From Reticulascus tulasneorum (Eukaryota; Ascomycota; Sordariomycetes; Glomerellales; Reticulascaceae), in the NCBI GenBank assembly GCA_001557505.1, contig LSAX01000012.1:62001-126000 (forward strand): DNA of 64,000 nucleotides, written 5' to 3'. The position numbers were made by a program, and so were the translations under genes. Below, in pieces: positions 38,401 through 53,400 of the stretch. The notes below the pieces were generated by a model. That model made no database searches. It worked only from the letters and a program-made list of their open reading frames with translations, and was not told the DNA's origin. Numbering within the stretch: the first letter of the stretch is position 1; each line of letters starts with the position of its first letter.

Positions 38401-41400
38401 ACCTGGTGAGCTCGGCAGAATGCTCGGAGTCTCTCATATACAGAGCCCTCGATGGTGAGCTGCACGACACCGGCCTTGCCGGACAGTACGGCTGGCCGGG
38501 GGAGATCGTTCAGAAGTTCGGCAGGAGCACTGTCGGCGAGTTGCTTGATCCAGTACTCGAGCTGCCGTTCGTGCTCGGCAACTTGATCATCTTGCTTTTG
38601 CCACACGGCAAAGTCGCGGTACTGGATTGGGAGCGGGCTCATCTGCGACAACGGGTCCTGGCCGCGGAGTGCTGCGGCATAGAATTGGCCGAGCTCTCGG
38701 CACAAGATATCGACGGACCAGCCGTCGGAGATGATGTGGTGCATGACAATGGAGAGGATGTGATCATCACCTCCTAATCGTAGTAATGATACCCTCCATC
38801 CTGGCTCAGACGCCAGATCGAAAGGAGTTGTCTGTTCATTGTGTAGCGACTGGATGTAGTTGCTGTCATCCGCGCCGGCCGATGCATCAATTATCCTCAG
38901 CTCTTTAGTGCGGCTCGTCTGAATGAGTTGCACGCCTACACCATCGTGCTCTTCGAATGTCGTTCGCAAAGTCTCATGCCGCTGCTCCAGAGCAGCCAAT
39001 GCGATGGCGAGCGCATTGATATGGAGCGACCCGCGCAGGCGCACGGCGAGCGGCATGAGGTACCACGATGCACCGAGGTTGAACTGGTCTAGGAACCATA
39101 GGCGGCCCTGAGCAAACGACTGCTCGACAGGTCCGCGGTACGTTGTTGCGGGGATTGGATTATGTGGAGTCGAGCCTCGGCGGATGATGGCTGCGAGATC
39201 AACGAGGACAGGGTGGTCGAAGACGTCTTTGACGGACACACGGGTATCCAGTCGACGGCTGATTCGAGCAGCAAGCCTGGTGGCCATGAGGGAGTGGCCT
39301 CCAAGATGGAAGAAGTTGTCGGTGATACCGACCTCGACGCTCAGTAAGTGCGCAAACTCTTCGCAGAGAGCCCGCTCCGCGTCGCTCCGCGGGGGAACTA
39401 TCGTTCGTGCACTTCTAATTGTCGCTGGCCCCACTGCCATCTGCGCTAGAGCTCGCCGGTCGACCTTTCCGTTTGCATTGACGGGCATCTCGTCCAGCAC
39501 ACTAATCCGTGCTGGGATCATGTAGGATGGCAGTGTGACCAGCAGCTGGGCGCGCAGGTAGGCTTCGACTTTCTGGGTTTCCTGCCGCCGGAGTGGCCGG
39601 TTAGTAAATGAATCCTTTGAGCAGCCTTGATAATCAGTGGGGAAACGAAACAACGGCCTCTGCCCTTGAAAACGGTGGAAGACGGCGTCCATGCCGCCCC
39701 GTAGAGACCGTTGGCGCGCCCAGCTGACCTCCACCCGGAACCCGGCCTCCTGAGCCAGCTCTTCTATGTCAAAAGCTGACAACGCAGGGCACGCGTGAGC
39801 TGCATCGCGGATCGACATAAGCCAGTCCCCAGTCACTTCGGTAGGCCCTTCCGCAGCTTCGCTGTCCAGTGAATTGACGAGATCCCGTTCTAGGACGGTT
39901 TTGCTGTAAGGAATGTGGCTCACAGCTACGATAGACGAAGCAGGAGAGTTTTGCAAGAGGCCAACAAGTCCTACACGGTCAAGCTGATGCGCCTGGAAGT
40001 CGATCCACGCGTCCTCCGCCACCTCGAGGATCCGCCGGGCCTGCCCGCCTTTGCGTCTAGCGTGTATCACTGCTGCAAAGCGGTAGCAGCTCAGCTCATT
40101 TGTCGCCTTCATCTTTTTTGGCAGAATCTCAACGTGCTCAACGAGATCGGGCAATCGGCTTGCCAGGCTTGTAAAGAAGGCCGGGTCGACGAGTAACTCC
40201 TCCTCAGCTTCTTCCATGCCCACTAGCTGCCGGCAGAGGGTTTCCTTGGTGGCCGATGCGCCGAGCACATGCAGGCCCTTGGTAGCTCCGAAGTCCCGAT
40301 AGAGGGGATAGGAGCGCACATCACCGACGAAGATACGGTCCAGGTCATTTAACCGAAGGAGCCGTTCCACCGTGGTAGACAGGTACTCTGCACTAGGGAA
40401 GTACTGCACCACCGAGTTGATCACAACTAGCTCTGGAGAATTAACCTGCCCCAGTTGGCCAACATCTGCCGCCGTGCCAACTCGGACATCGATCTTCTCT
40501 GTCAGGCCAGGCTTTGCCTTCGACATTTTGGTAACCCACGTGGCAGCCGATGCAGATGGGTCGAGCCCGACATAACTCTGAAGTCCATCGCTGAGGTTGA
40601 ACAGAATCATGCCGGTACCTGTTCCAATTTCAAAGACGTTGGCCGGCTGCCCACCACTTTGAATGGCTGTGATCGTGTCGTGCAGCCACTCGTTCATCTC
40701 GCCGCGGTCAATCGGCTCTCCATCATACATTGACGTCCATCCCATAAAATCTCTTCCAAGCTTGGCAGTGTCGATAGTGTTGATATCGGCATAGGTGTTA
40801 GAATTGAAAAGGTCTGCCCATGCCTCCACCTGGCCTCCTTCCCCGCTCTCCTCTCCCTGCTTGGGCTGGAACAGAGTCTGTCCGGAAAGGATGGTGACGA
40901 AGCTGACTAGCGCCGCCTCCTCGCCGTCCGGCTCTCGGACCAAGGCAACGGCATCGCTGATGGAACTGTTGCGGAGCAAGGCGTGCTCGACCTCTGCCAG
41001 CTCGACACGATGTCCACGTATCTTAACTTGATGGTCCATGCGTCCGAAAAATTCGAGCTGGCCGTCCACCGGGCGGTAGCGCACGCGGTCTCCAGTGCGA
41101 TATGCCTTAACGGATCCCCCGTTGACCGTTACCGTGATAAACCGGTCACGGTCTAGTGCCGGGTCAGTGTACCCTCGAGCCAACCCATCACCCGTAAGAA
41201 TGAGCTCGCCCATCACCCCGAGCGGCACAAGACACTGCTGCGAGTCCATCACCAGCACCCCAGAGTGGCTGATCGCGCTGCCGATAGGCACGCCATTAAC
41301 GCTGCTCTCGTTTTGTGGAACACGGTAGATAGTACTAAATGTTGTGTTTTCCGTATGTCCACATGAATTGATAAGATCGCCGTTTAACAACTTCCTCGCC

Positions 41401-44400
41401 TGGGTTGCGTCACGGGAATCCAGCCGATCTCCTGACGCCAAGAGGGTTGTCAATCCGGCAAGAGCCGCAGGTGCATCCCTGAGGCACTGTTTCAACAAAG
41501 CTGGCGTAAACAGGGCAGCCCGGACTTTTTCTCCTGCCAATACTTGGCCCAAGGCGGCGGCATCCAGCACCGTCATGTAATCGATACACACTACCGTGCC
41601 GCCGTTCAGAAGGGGCGCATAGATCTCCCAGGTTGCCGCGTCGAAGGCGAGGTTGGATACGTGAGCTACGGGAACCGCCGCTTCTGTTTGTGAGATTACA
41701 TTCGTTTCCCTCACCAGTCGCACGATGCCCCGATGCTCGATCATGACACCCTTCGGCTGGCCAGTCGATCCTGATGTGAACATCACATATGCAAGGCTCG
41801 TCGGCGAAGGGATCGGGAGCGCGGCAGCAGTTTCCTGCCACCCCACAACTTGCTGGCCTTGTATCTTCGTAATGGCGAGGAACTCGATGTCACTCAGCCC
41901 CGTGGTCGGAGGGGCGACGTCCGCGCCGAGGAGAACGAGCTTGTGGCCATGGACTGCGGACAGGATGCTCTCGAGTCGGCGAGGCGGCACGTTCACATCG
42001 AGCGGCAGGTATGCCAAGTTGGCCTTGAGTATTCCGAGGAAGACCACAACTGTCTCGCAAGAGCGCGGGGCCAGCACACCAATCATGGTCTCGGGAGCAA
42101 ATCCTCGCTGGGCCAGCCAGCAGGCCACCTGGTCCGATTGGAGGTTTAGTTCTGCGTATGTCAACTGGGTGGAACCGTCTTTGACGGCTACCGCTTCTCC
42201 GCAAATGGCCACCTGCTGGCGGAAGAGGACCGGCACGCTTGAATCCCGTGGATAGTCCGTCGGCTCTATGCACGTGAGTCCCATGTCCGTGAGCATGGAG
42301 AGGCCATCGGTCAGGGGCATGGTCGCAATACGGGCTGTCGGATCCTTGAGCCCACGGGTGAGAACTTCAAAGAACACCGATGTCATAGAGTGGATGGACA
42401 TTGGATCGAAAAGCTCGTCGGAGAATATAACGGCGCCGCGCATGCGGTCATCTTCCTCGTAGAAATGGAACTCGAGATCAAATCTTGACGTCGCCACTTC
42501 TCCGAGAGGTTGTGTCTCTAACCCATCCAAGCGAAGGTAGCCGATGTTCCGCTGGGAGTGAAGCGCGAAGGTCATCTGGACAAGAGGATTGCGAGAAAGG
42601 TCGCGGGCGCCAGGTCGAAGTTCTGCAACAAGCATCTCGAATGGTACGTCCTGGTTTGCAGACGCTGCTGCAGTCGTATTCCGAACCTGCCGCACAAGCG
42701 CTTCAAAGGTCTCGTCCTGGACATGAATACGAATACACAGCAGATTGACGAAGAAGCCAATGAGGTCCTCCAGCTCCTGCCGGTTCCGGTTCGCGATTGG
42801 CGTGCCTATTGTCGCATCTTCCACTCCGGTGAGGCGGTAGTGTGTCGCCCGAAATGCGGCGAGCAGCACTGCGAAGGGCGTTACTTGATGAGACTTGCAA
42901 AACTGCTGGAGATTACGATATAGGGCGCCGTTGATTACGATTTCGTGCACTTCAGCCTTCCCGGATAGCACGGCTGGCCGGGGCTTGTCGTAGAGCAACT
43001 CAGCCGATTGGCTTCCGTCCAGCTGCTGTTTCCAATAATCTAGTTGATGTTGATGCTCAACATTCTGCGCTTCCTGCTTCTGCCATACGGCAAAGTCCCG
43101 GTATTGGATTGGTAGAGGACGCGCAAGTGACAGCGGGTCTTGGGCCCGGATTGTGGCGGCATAGAACGCGGCTAGTTCACGTTGGAGGATATCAACAGAC
43201 CACCCATCAGAGATGATGTGATGCATCATAATTGAGAGCACATGGTCCTCTTCACCTAGGCGGAAGATTGATGTCCTCCACCCAGGCTCGATCTCGAGAT
43301 TGAAAGGCGTAGTGTGCTCCTGCCGCAAGGCTTGCGTAAGAATCTTCCAACTGCCTTCAGGCACGTGGATGAAATTCGGCTTCTTCGGTGCAAATGGATG
43401 CACAACTTGGAGATTTACGCCATCGCGGTGCTCAAATGTGGTCCGAAGCGGTTCATGGCGTTCCTCTAGCGCCTGAAGCGCCGCGCTGAGAGCATCCAGG
43501 TGCAGGGGCCCTCGCATTCGCGTTGCAAACGGCATGAGATACCAGGTCGACTGCGGGTATAAGCGGTCAAGGAACCAAAGGCGGCCTTGCGCGAACGACT
43601 GTTCAACCGGGCCGTCGACCTGAGTGCGCGGGATGGGCACGTATGTGGTCGCTCCGAACAACTGGCAGAGAAGGTCCGCTAGATCGGCAACAACCGGGCG
43701 AACAAAAACATCCCTCACCGTGATCAACGCATTCAGCCGCCGATTAATCCTGGACGCCACACGTGTGGCCATCAGGGAATGCCCACCGAGATGGAAGAAA
43801 TTGTCGGTAATGCCGACCTCGACGCCAAGAACCTCGGCAAACTCCTCGCACAACACGACTTCTATCTCGTTCCGTGGAGCCACGCGAGAAGACGCTACAT
43901 TCCTTTTTGGTGCAACCTGGGCCCTTCGAGTAAGTTCTCGCCGGTCGATCTTGCCGCTTGCGTTGACAGGCATCTGGTCTAGCACCACAATACGCGTCGG
44001 GATCATGTACGGCGGGAGGAGAGCCTGCAATCTTTCACGGATCTGTCCCTCGATCCGCCGGCCCTGTAGCCGCTGTAGCGGCCTGTTCGTGAAAGAGCCC
44101 ACTGGCCGGGTCTGGTCGTCAGTCGGGAATCTAATCATAATGCGCTGCTTACTCGCGGCAGGTGTATAGTGGTGGAAGACGGCATCAAGTGCGCCGTTCT
44201 GGGACTGCTGTCGCGCCCAACTGACCTCCACGCGGAAGCCTGTCTCTTCGCCTACTTGCAGGAGGTCGGCTGCGGACATCGACGCGCACCGATCCGCTCT
44301 ATGGTGGACAGCAGAGACCCAGGCGATCCTATCCAATGCGTCGTCATCGTCATCGTTTTCATCAAGCGACATTCTAACATGTCGCTCTACAATGGTCTTG

Positions 44401-47400
44401 CTATAAGGGATGTTGCTGACGGAGACAGTCAAGGCGTCTGGCGAGCTCTGTAGAAGGCGGAGTAGGGCCTGACGGTCCATCTGAGAGGTTTTGAAATCGA
44501 TCCAAGCATCTGCATCGATCTCATGCACAGCCTGCATTTGCTTGTCGGGATCGCCCACGTGCACGACAGCAGCATACCTGTACGAGCTAAGCTCGTTCGT
44601 CGCTATCATTCTTTTGGGTAGAATCTCGACATGCTGGATTTGACCTGGGAGCCGGCCTGCTAGGCTCGTAAAAAAGGCCGGGTCGACTAGCAGCTCTTCT
44701 TCGCGCTCTTCGATTTCTGTCATCTTCCGTCGCACTCCATCTTTAGTCGCCTTTCCGCCTAGCACATGGAGAGCCCTGGCCGCGAGGAAGTCTTTGTTAA
44801 GAGAGTGGGGCCGTATGTCACCAAAGAATAAACGTTTGACGCCTGGTAGTCGAGTCAGAGCGTCGACGACTTCAATCAAATACTCCGGCGTGGGGAAATA
44901 CTGGACCACGGAATTGACCACGACCAGGTCTGGATGGAGCCCATCCAGACGGCCTGCATCCGTGGCCGTGCCGACATGTACCTCAGCCCTGCCTGCGAGA
45001 GCAGGGATTGACTTAATGGCATCGTTGACGAAGGCAGCCGCAGACCTCGACGGTTCGACGCCAACGTAGCTCTGTAGGCCGTCGCCGAGATTGAATAGGA
45101 CCATACCAGTGCCGGTGCCTATCTCAAATACATGGACAGGGTCCTGGCCGTTGAGGAGTGTCTGCATAGTATCATCGAGCCACTCCTGCATCTCAGCCTT
45201 GTCAATCTCGCTCTTGTCATACATGGATGTCCAGCCAACGAAGTCGCTGCCAATGGCAGTCTGGCCAATGGTTTCGATATCTACATATGTATTCGTTTCA
45301 AAGTAGTCTCCCCAACCTTCCACGTGACCGGTAGCCGCGTCCTGCTCGACGGATTCGTCGCCCCGGGCGGCGACAAAGCCAACCATTTCCGGCTCTTGAC
45401 GTTCTTGACCCTCTTGACCATCTGGCATCCGGACGACAACAGCTGCGTCGCTGACTGCATTGTGGCTGAGCATGGCATGCTCCACCTCGGCGGGCTCGAT
45501 GCGGTGGCCTCGGATTTTGATCTGCTGGTCCATACGTCCAAAGAACTCGATCTGGCCATCCTTCGGCCGGTATCGTGCTCGGTCGCCCGTCCTATATGCC
45601 CTCACAAGCTGGCCATCAATAGAAACTTGGAAGAAGCGGTTCAGGTCCAGCGATGGATCGGTGTACCCTCTGGCAAGCCCATCTCCGGTGACGACAAGCT
45701 CTCCCATCACACCGACAGAAACAAGCTGTTGAGATGAGTCCAAGATGTAGGCACCAGAGTTGCTGATGGCACGGCCGATAGGAACCCCATTAACAAATAG
45801 ATCATGCTCCTCAATGGCATAAATAGTACTGATGGCCGCATTCTCGGTAGGGCCATACACATTGTAGACGGCACTCTGGACAAGCGCTCGCGCCTCGGTC
45901 GCATCACGACTGTCTAGCCGATCTCCACCGGTGTAAAGTACTTCTAAGGCCCCGATCGTAGCGGGTATGCTGGCTAAGCATTGTTTGAGCAAAGCAGGGA
46001 GAAGCGTGGCCACACGGATTTGTTCTTGTTCGAATACTGCCTCGAGAGCATTACTGTCCAAGGTTGTAAAGTAGTCGATACAGATCACCGTTCCACCGTT
46101 TAGTAGCGCGGAATAGATCTCCCACGTCGAGGCATCAAAGGCAATACTAGAAAGGTGCGCTATGCGAGGTGCGCGTGGCAGCCTAGATACGACATTACTC
46201 TCCTTCACAAGCCTTAAGATGCTACGATGCTCGGCCATAACACCCTTTGGCACTCCAGTTGAACCCGACGTGAAGATGACGTATGCAAGACTTGTTGTGG
46301 TAGGCTGCAAGGAGGCGACTGGAAAATCAACTGGAGAATCTTGGCCTAGAGTGTCGCCAATACTTACCACCTCCACTTCCGGAAGCTGGAGATCCGGAGC
46401 AGCCACGTCGACACCGATGAGAACTAACTTGTGCCCTGGTACGTTTGAAAGAATGGTTTTAATACGAGCTGCAGGGACATTGACGTCGAGCGGGAGATAT
46501 GCTAGGTTCGCTTTGAGGATGCCCAAAAAGGCAACAACTGTCTGACACGACCGCGGCGCTAGCACCCCGACCAGTGTCTCGGCAGCCATACGCTGCTGGC
46601 GCAACCAGCTAGCAACCTCGTCGGATTGTCGGTCCAGCTGAGTGTAGGTCAGCTGCTGCGACGAGTCCTTCACAGCTGTGGCGTCAGGGCAAGCAGCCAC
46701 CTGGTCGCGGAACACATCCACCACGCTAGACTCGCGTGGGTACTCAGTCCTGTCAATGTCGACGAGACCCATACTACGAAGCTTCGCCACACCATCGGTA
46801 AGTGGCAGGGACACGATTGGCGTCTGAGGCTCCTCAAGACCCCGTCGTAATATTTCTTGGAAGACAGACACCATGCCGCGGATGGTGGTGGACTCGAATA
46901 GGTCTGTGGAAAAGAGCACACTACCGCTCATCCTTCCCACTTCCTGGAATAAGTGGAACTCAACGTCGAAGCGAGTTGATACAGTAGGGATCATATGCTC
47001 GCCTACCAGACCTGATAACTGGATTTTACCGAGATCTTCCTGAGAGTGGACTGCGAACATAAGCTGCACCAGCGGATTTCGTGATGTATCTCTCGAGCCG
47101 GGTAAGAGGGCCGAAACGACACGCTCGAACGGGACATCCTGGTTTGCAAATGCGGCCGTCGCTGTTGACCGGGTCTGCCGCACCAATCCCTCAAATGTAT
47201 CGCCATCACCAATCGTAATCCGCATGCACTGAGTGTTGACAAAGAAACCAATCACGCTTTCCAGTTCTGGACGGTTTCGGTTGGCTATTGGCGTACCAAC
47301 AGTCGCGTCCTCCGCACCTGTGAGACGGTAGTGCGCTGCACGGAACACCGCGAGCAGAACCACGAAGGATGTTACCTGGTGAGCCCGGCAGAATGCTCGG

Positions 47401-50400
47401 AGTCTCTCGTACACAGAGCCCTCAATGGTGAGCTGCACGACACCGGCCTTGCCAGACAGTATGGCCGGCCGGGGGAGATCGTTCAGAAGTTCGGCAGGAG
47501 CGCTATCGGTGAGCTGCTTGGTCCAGTACTCGAGCTGCCGTTCGTGCTCGGCTACCTGATCGTCTTGCTTTTGCCACACGGCAAAGTCGCGATACTGAAT
47601 CGGGAGTGGGCTCACCTGTGACAACGGGTCCTGGCCTCGGAGTGTTGCGGCATAGAATTGGCTGAGCTCTCGGCATAGGATATCAACGGACCAGCCATCA
47701 GAGATGATGTGGTGCATGACAATGGAGAGGATGTGATCATCATCTCCAAATCGTAGCAGTGATACCCTCCATCCTGGCTCAGACGCCAGATCGAAAGGAG
47801 TGGTCTGTTCATTCTGTAGCAACTGGATGTATCTGCTATCATCCGCGCCGGCCGATACATCAATCACTCTTAACTCCTCAGTGCGGCTCGTCTGGATGAC
47901 CTGCACGCCTATACCATCATGCTCTTCGAATGTCGTTCGCAGAGTCTCATGCCGCTGCTCCAGAGTAGCCAGTGCAACGGCGAGCGCGTCGATGTGGAGC
48001 GACCCGCGCAGGCGCACGGCGAGCGGCATGAGGTACCACGAGGCACCGAGGTTGAACTGGTCTAGGAACCATAGGCGGCCCTGAGCAAACGACTGCTCGA
48101 CGGGTCCGTGGTACGCTGTCGGAAGGATTGCACTATGTGGAGTTGAGGTTCGGCTGATGATGGCTGCGAGATCGACAAGGACAGGGTTGTCGAAGAGATC
48201 TTTAACGGACACGCGGGTATCCAGTCGACGGCTGATGCGAGCAGCGAGCTTGGTGGCCATGAGGGAGTGGCCTCCAAGATGGAAGAAGTTATCATTGATG
48301 CCTATCTCGACACCGAGGACATCAGCAAATTCCTCGCACAGCGAAACTTCGATCTCGTTCCGTGGGGCGACAACGGTGCGTGATTCTTGGTCTGTTGGTG
48401 CGCTCAATGTCAACCGTGCCAGCGCCCGCCGGTCAACCTTGCCGTTTGCATTGACTGGCATCTGGTCTACCACCACGATACGCGTCGGGATCATGTATGG
48501 TGGAAGCAAGGTCTGCAAACGAATTTGTATCTCGTTTTCTGTCTGCGCCGCGAAGCCTTTTTCTCGACTTCTTCGATGCTCCAATCCGTCTTGGCTGACC
48601 CAAGCATGGTTGATAGATTCATCGCTCCGGGCGGCTACAAAGCCTACCATTTCCGGCTCTTGCCTTTCTCGACCCTCTGGCATCCGGACGACGACAGCTG
48701 CGTCGCTGACTGCATTGTGGCTGAGCATGGCATGCTCCACCTCGGCCGGCTCGATGCGGTGGCCTCGGATTTTGATCTGCTGGTCCATACGTCCAAAGAA
48801 CTCGATCTGGCCATCCTTCGGCCGGTATCGTGCTCGGTCGCCCGTCCTATATGCCCTCACAAGCTGGCCATCAATAGAAACTTGGACGAAGCGGTTCAGG
48901 TCCAGCGATGGATCGGTGTACCCTCTGGCAAGCCCATCTCCGGTGACGACAAGCTCTCCCATCACACCGACAGAAACAAGCTGTTGAGATGAGTCCAAGA
49001 TGTAGGCACCAGAGTTGCTGATGGCACGGCCGATAGGAACCCCATTAACAAATAGATCATGCTCCTCAATGGCATAAATAGTACTGATGGCCGCATTCTC
49101 GGTAGGGCCATACACATTGTAGACGGCACTCTGGACAAGCGCTCGTGCCTCGGTCGCATCACGACTGTCTAGCCGATCTCCACCGGTGTAAAGTACTTCT
49201 AAGGCCCCGATCGTAGCAGGTATGCTGGCTAAGCATTGTTTGAGCAAAGCAGGGAGAAGTGTGGCCACACGGATTTGTTCTTGTTCGAACACTGCCTCGA
49301 GAGCCTTACTGTCCAAGGCTGTAAAGTAGTCGATACAGATCACCGTTCCACCGTTTAGTAGCGCGGAATAGATCTCCCACGTCGAGGCATCAAAGGCAAT
49401 ACTTGAAAGATGCGCTATGCGAGGTGCGCGTGGCAGCCTAGATACGACATTACTCTCCTTCACGAGCCTTAAGATGCTACGATGCTCGGCCATAACACCC
49501 TTTGGCACTCCAGTTGAACCCGACGTGAAGATGACGTATGCCAGGCTTGTCGCAGAAGGTTGCTTTCCGACAGTAAGAGAATCAGAATCAACTGCACCAG
49601 GGTTACGAAGCATGTCGTCGATACGCACAAGCTCCACGTCCGGAAGCTGAACGTCCGGAGCAGCCGCGTCGGCGCCAAGAAGAACCAACTTGCGCCCTGA
49701 TACCATTGAAAGGATTGCTTTTATACGAGCTGCGGGAACATTGATGTCGAGCGGGAGATACGCTAGGTTCGCTTTGAGGATGCCCAAAAAGGCAACAACT
49801 GTCTGACACGACCGCGGCGCCAGCACCCCGACCAGTGTCTCGGCAGCCATGCGCTGCTGGCGCAGCCAGCTAGCAACCTCGTCGGATTGTCGGTCCAGCT
49901 GAGTGTAGGTCAGCTGCTGCGACGAGTCCTTCACAGCTGTGGCGCCAGGACAGGCGCCTGCCTGCTCACGAAACGCATCCACCACGCTAGACTCGCGTGG
50001 GTACCCAGTTCGCTCGATATCAAGTAGGCCCATGCTACGAAGCTCGGCCAGATCGTCGGTCAGCGGCAAGGATACGATTGGCGTTTGAGGCTCCTCAAGA
50101 CCCCGTCGTAAGATTTCCTGGAAGACAGACACCATGCCGCGGATGGTGGTAGACTCGAACAGGTCTGTGGAAAAGAGCACACTACCGCTCATCCTTCCCA
50201 CTTCCTGGAATAAGTGGAACTCAACGTCGAAGCGAGTTGATACAGTAGGGATCATATGCTCGCCTACCAGGCCTGATAACTGGATTTTACCGAGATCCTC
50301 CTGAGAGTGGACTGCGAACATAAGCTGAACCAGCGGATTCCGTGATATATCTCTCGAGCCGGGTAAGAGGGCCGAAACGACACGCTCGAACGGGACATCC

Positions 50401-53400
50401 TGGTTTGCAAATGCGGCCGTTGCCGTTGACCGGGTCTGCCGCACCAATCCCTCAAATGTATCGCCATCACCAATCGTAATCCGCATACACTGAGTGTTGA
50501 CGAAGGAGCCGATCATATTTTCCAACTCTGGACGGTTTCGGTTGGCTATTGGCGTACCAACAGTCGCGTCCTCCGCACCTGTGAGACGGTAGTGCGCTGC
50601 ACGGAACACCGCGAGCAGAACCACGAAGGATGTTACCTGGTGAGCCCGGCAGAATGCTCGGAGTCTCTCGTACACAGAGCCCTCGATGGTGAGCTGCACG
50701 ACACCGGCCTTGCCAGACAGTATGGCCGGCCGGGGGAGATCTTTCAGAAGTTCGGCAGGGGCGCTATCGGTGAGCTGCTTGGTCCAGTACTCGAGCTGCC
50801 GTTCGTGCTCGGCTACCTGATCGTCTTGCTTTTGCCACACGGCAAAGTCGCGATACTGAATCGGGAGTGGGCTCACCTGCGACAACGGGTCCTGGCCTCG
50901 GAGTGTTGCTGCGTAGAATTGGCTGAGCTCTCGGCAAAGAATATCGATAGACCAGCCGTCAGAAATAATATGGTGCATGACAATGGAGAGGATGTGATCA
51001 TCATTTCCCAATCGTAGCAATGATACCCTCCATCCTGGCTCAGACGCCAGATCGAAAGGAGTGGTCTGCTCATTCTGTAATAACTGGATATAGCTACTGT
51101 CATCCGCGCCGGCCGATACATCAATCACTCTTAACTCCTCAGTGCGGCTCGTCTGGACGACCTGCACGCCTACACCATCCTGCTCTTGGAATGTCGTTCG
51201 CATAGTCTCGTGCCGCTGCTCCAGAGTAGCCAGTGCAACGGCGAGCGCGTCGATGTGGAGCGACCCGCGCAGACGCACGGCGAGCGGCATGAGGTACCAC
51301 GATGCACCGAGGTTGAACTGGTCTAGAAACCATAGGCGGCCCTGAGCAAACGACTGCTCGACGGGTCCGTGGTACGTTGTCGGAGGGATTGAATTATGTG
51401 GGGTTGAGCCTCGGCGTATAATAGCTGCGAGATCGACCAGGACAGGGTTGTCGAAGAGATCTTTGACGGACACACGGGTATCCAGTCGACGGCTGATGCG
51501 AGCAGCGAGCTTGGTGGCCATGAGGGAGTGGCCTCCAAGATTGAAGAAGTTATCAGTGATGCTTATCTCGACGCCGAGCACGTCGGCGAACTCCTCACAC
51601 AGCGAAACTTCGATCTCGTTCCGTGGGGCGACAACGGTGCGTGATTCTCGGTTTGTTGGTGCGCTCAATGTCAACCGTGCTAGCACCCGCCGGTCAACCT
51701 TGCCGTTCGTGTTCAGCGGCATCTGGTCCAACACAATAATCCGCGATGGAACCATGTACGACGGTAGAGTGGCTTGAAGCACAGAGCGTAGATTTGCCTC
51801 CACATTCGGATCCAACTGCGCCATCTTCACCTCATCATCTTCTTCCTCCTCTAGCTGGGCGGATTCTCTTGCGTGGTCGGTTAGCTTTTGGTTAGCTCTT
51901 ATCATACTCTGGTCCTCTACTACTGTGATAAAGCCAACAAGTTCGACATCCTGCTGTGTATCTCCGTGGCGCTTCAATAAAACAACAGCATCTTTTACGG
52001 CGTTGTGTCTGACTAGGACGCGTTCTATTTCTGCGGGCTCGACACGGTGACCTCGAACCTTCACCTGATTGTCCATACGGCCATAAAACTCTAGTTGACC
52101 GTCCGTCGGTCGGTATCGCACCCGGTCGCCTGTTCGAAAGGCCTTCATCGGCTTGTCATCGACTATGATCTGTACGAAACGGTCTTGGTCTCGGTCAGGG
52201 TCGGTATATCCTCGTGCGAGCCCGTCACCGGTCACGACCAGCTCGCCCATGACACCGAGAGAGACCAGACGCTGCTGCGGATCCATGACATACACGCCCG
52301 AGTTGTTTATCACTCGACCAACAGGTACGCCGTTGGTACACATTACACCGGGGGTGATGTGAAAAGAGGTTGTCAGGATCGAGTTCTCGCTTGGCCCGTA
52401 GCCATTAAACACGGCTGTTCTCACCAGTTCTCTAGCCTTGGCTGCATCTTCGGCAGGGAACCGGTCTCCGAGGACATACAGTGCCTCAAGTTGGCCTACC
52501 GCCTGAGGGGCTTGGTCGAGGACTCTGGTCAGCAATGCAGGCGTAATCATCGCGACGCGGATATCCTCCTGCTTGAAGATATACGTGAGGTGTACTCCGT
52601 CTAACACTGTCATGGTGTCAATACAAACTAGCTTGTATCCATTTAGTAATGCCATGCATATTTCAAATATTGACGGATCGAAAGCGAGGTTTGTCATGTG
52701 GGCGACAGCGCCATATGCGGGTCGTTGGGTGACGACGTTAACCAAGCTACGATGTGGGACCATAATTCCCTTTGGCACGCCGGTTGAGCCCGACGTGAAG
52801 ATGACATATGCCAGGCTTGTCGCAGAGGGTTGCTTTCCGACAGTAAGAGAATCAACTGCACCAGGGTTTCCAAGCGTGTCGTCGATACGTACAAGCTCCA
52901 TGTCCGGAAGTTGAACATCCGGAGCAGCCACGTCGGCACCGAGAAGAACCAACTTGCGCCCAGGTAGGCTTGAAAGGATTGTTTTTATACGAGCTGCGGG
53001 AACATTGATGTCGAGCGGGAGATACGCTAGGTTCGCTTTGAGGATGCCCAAAAAGGCAACAACCGTCTGACACGACCGCGGCGCCAGCACCCCGACCAGT
53101 GTCTCGGCCGCCATACGCTGCTGGCGCAGCCAGCTAGCAACCTCGTCAGATTTTTGGTCCAGCTGAGCGTATGTCAGCTGCTGCGACGAGTCTGTCACAG
53201 CTGCGGCGTTAGGACAGGCTGCCACCTGGTCGCGGAAGACATCTACCACGCTAGACTCGCGAGGGTACTCAATCCTGTCAATGTCAACGAGGCCCATATT
53301 ACGAAGCTTCGCCACACCATCGGTCAGTGGCAGGGACACGATTGGCGCTTGAGGCTCCTCAAGACCTCGTCGTAAAGTCTCCTGGAAGACAGCGACCATA

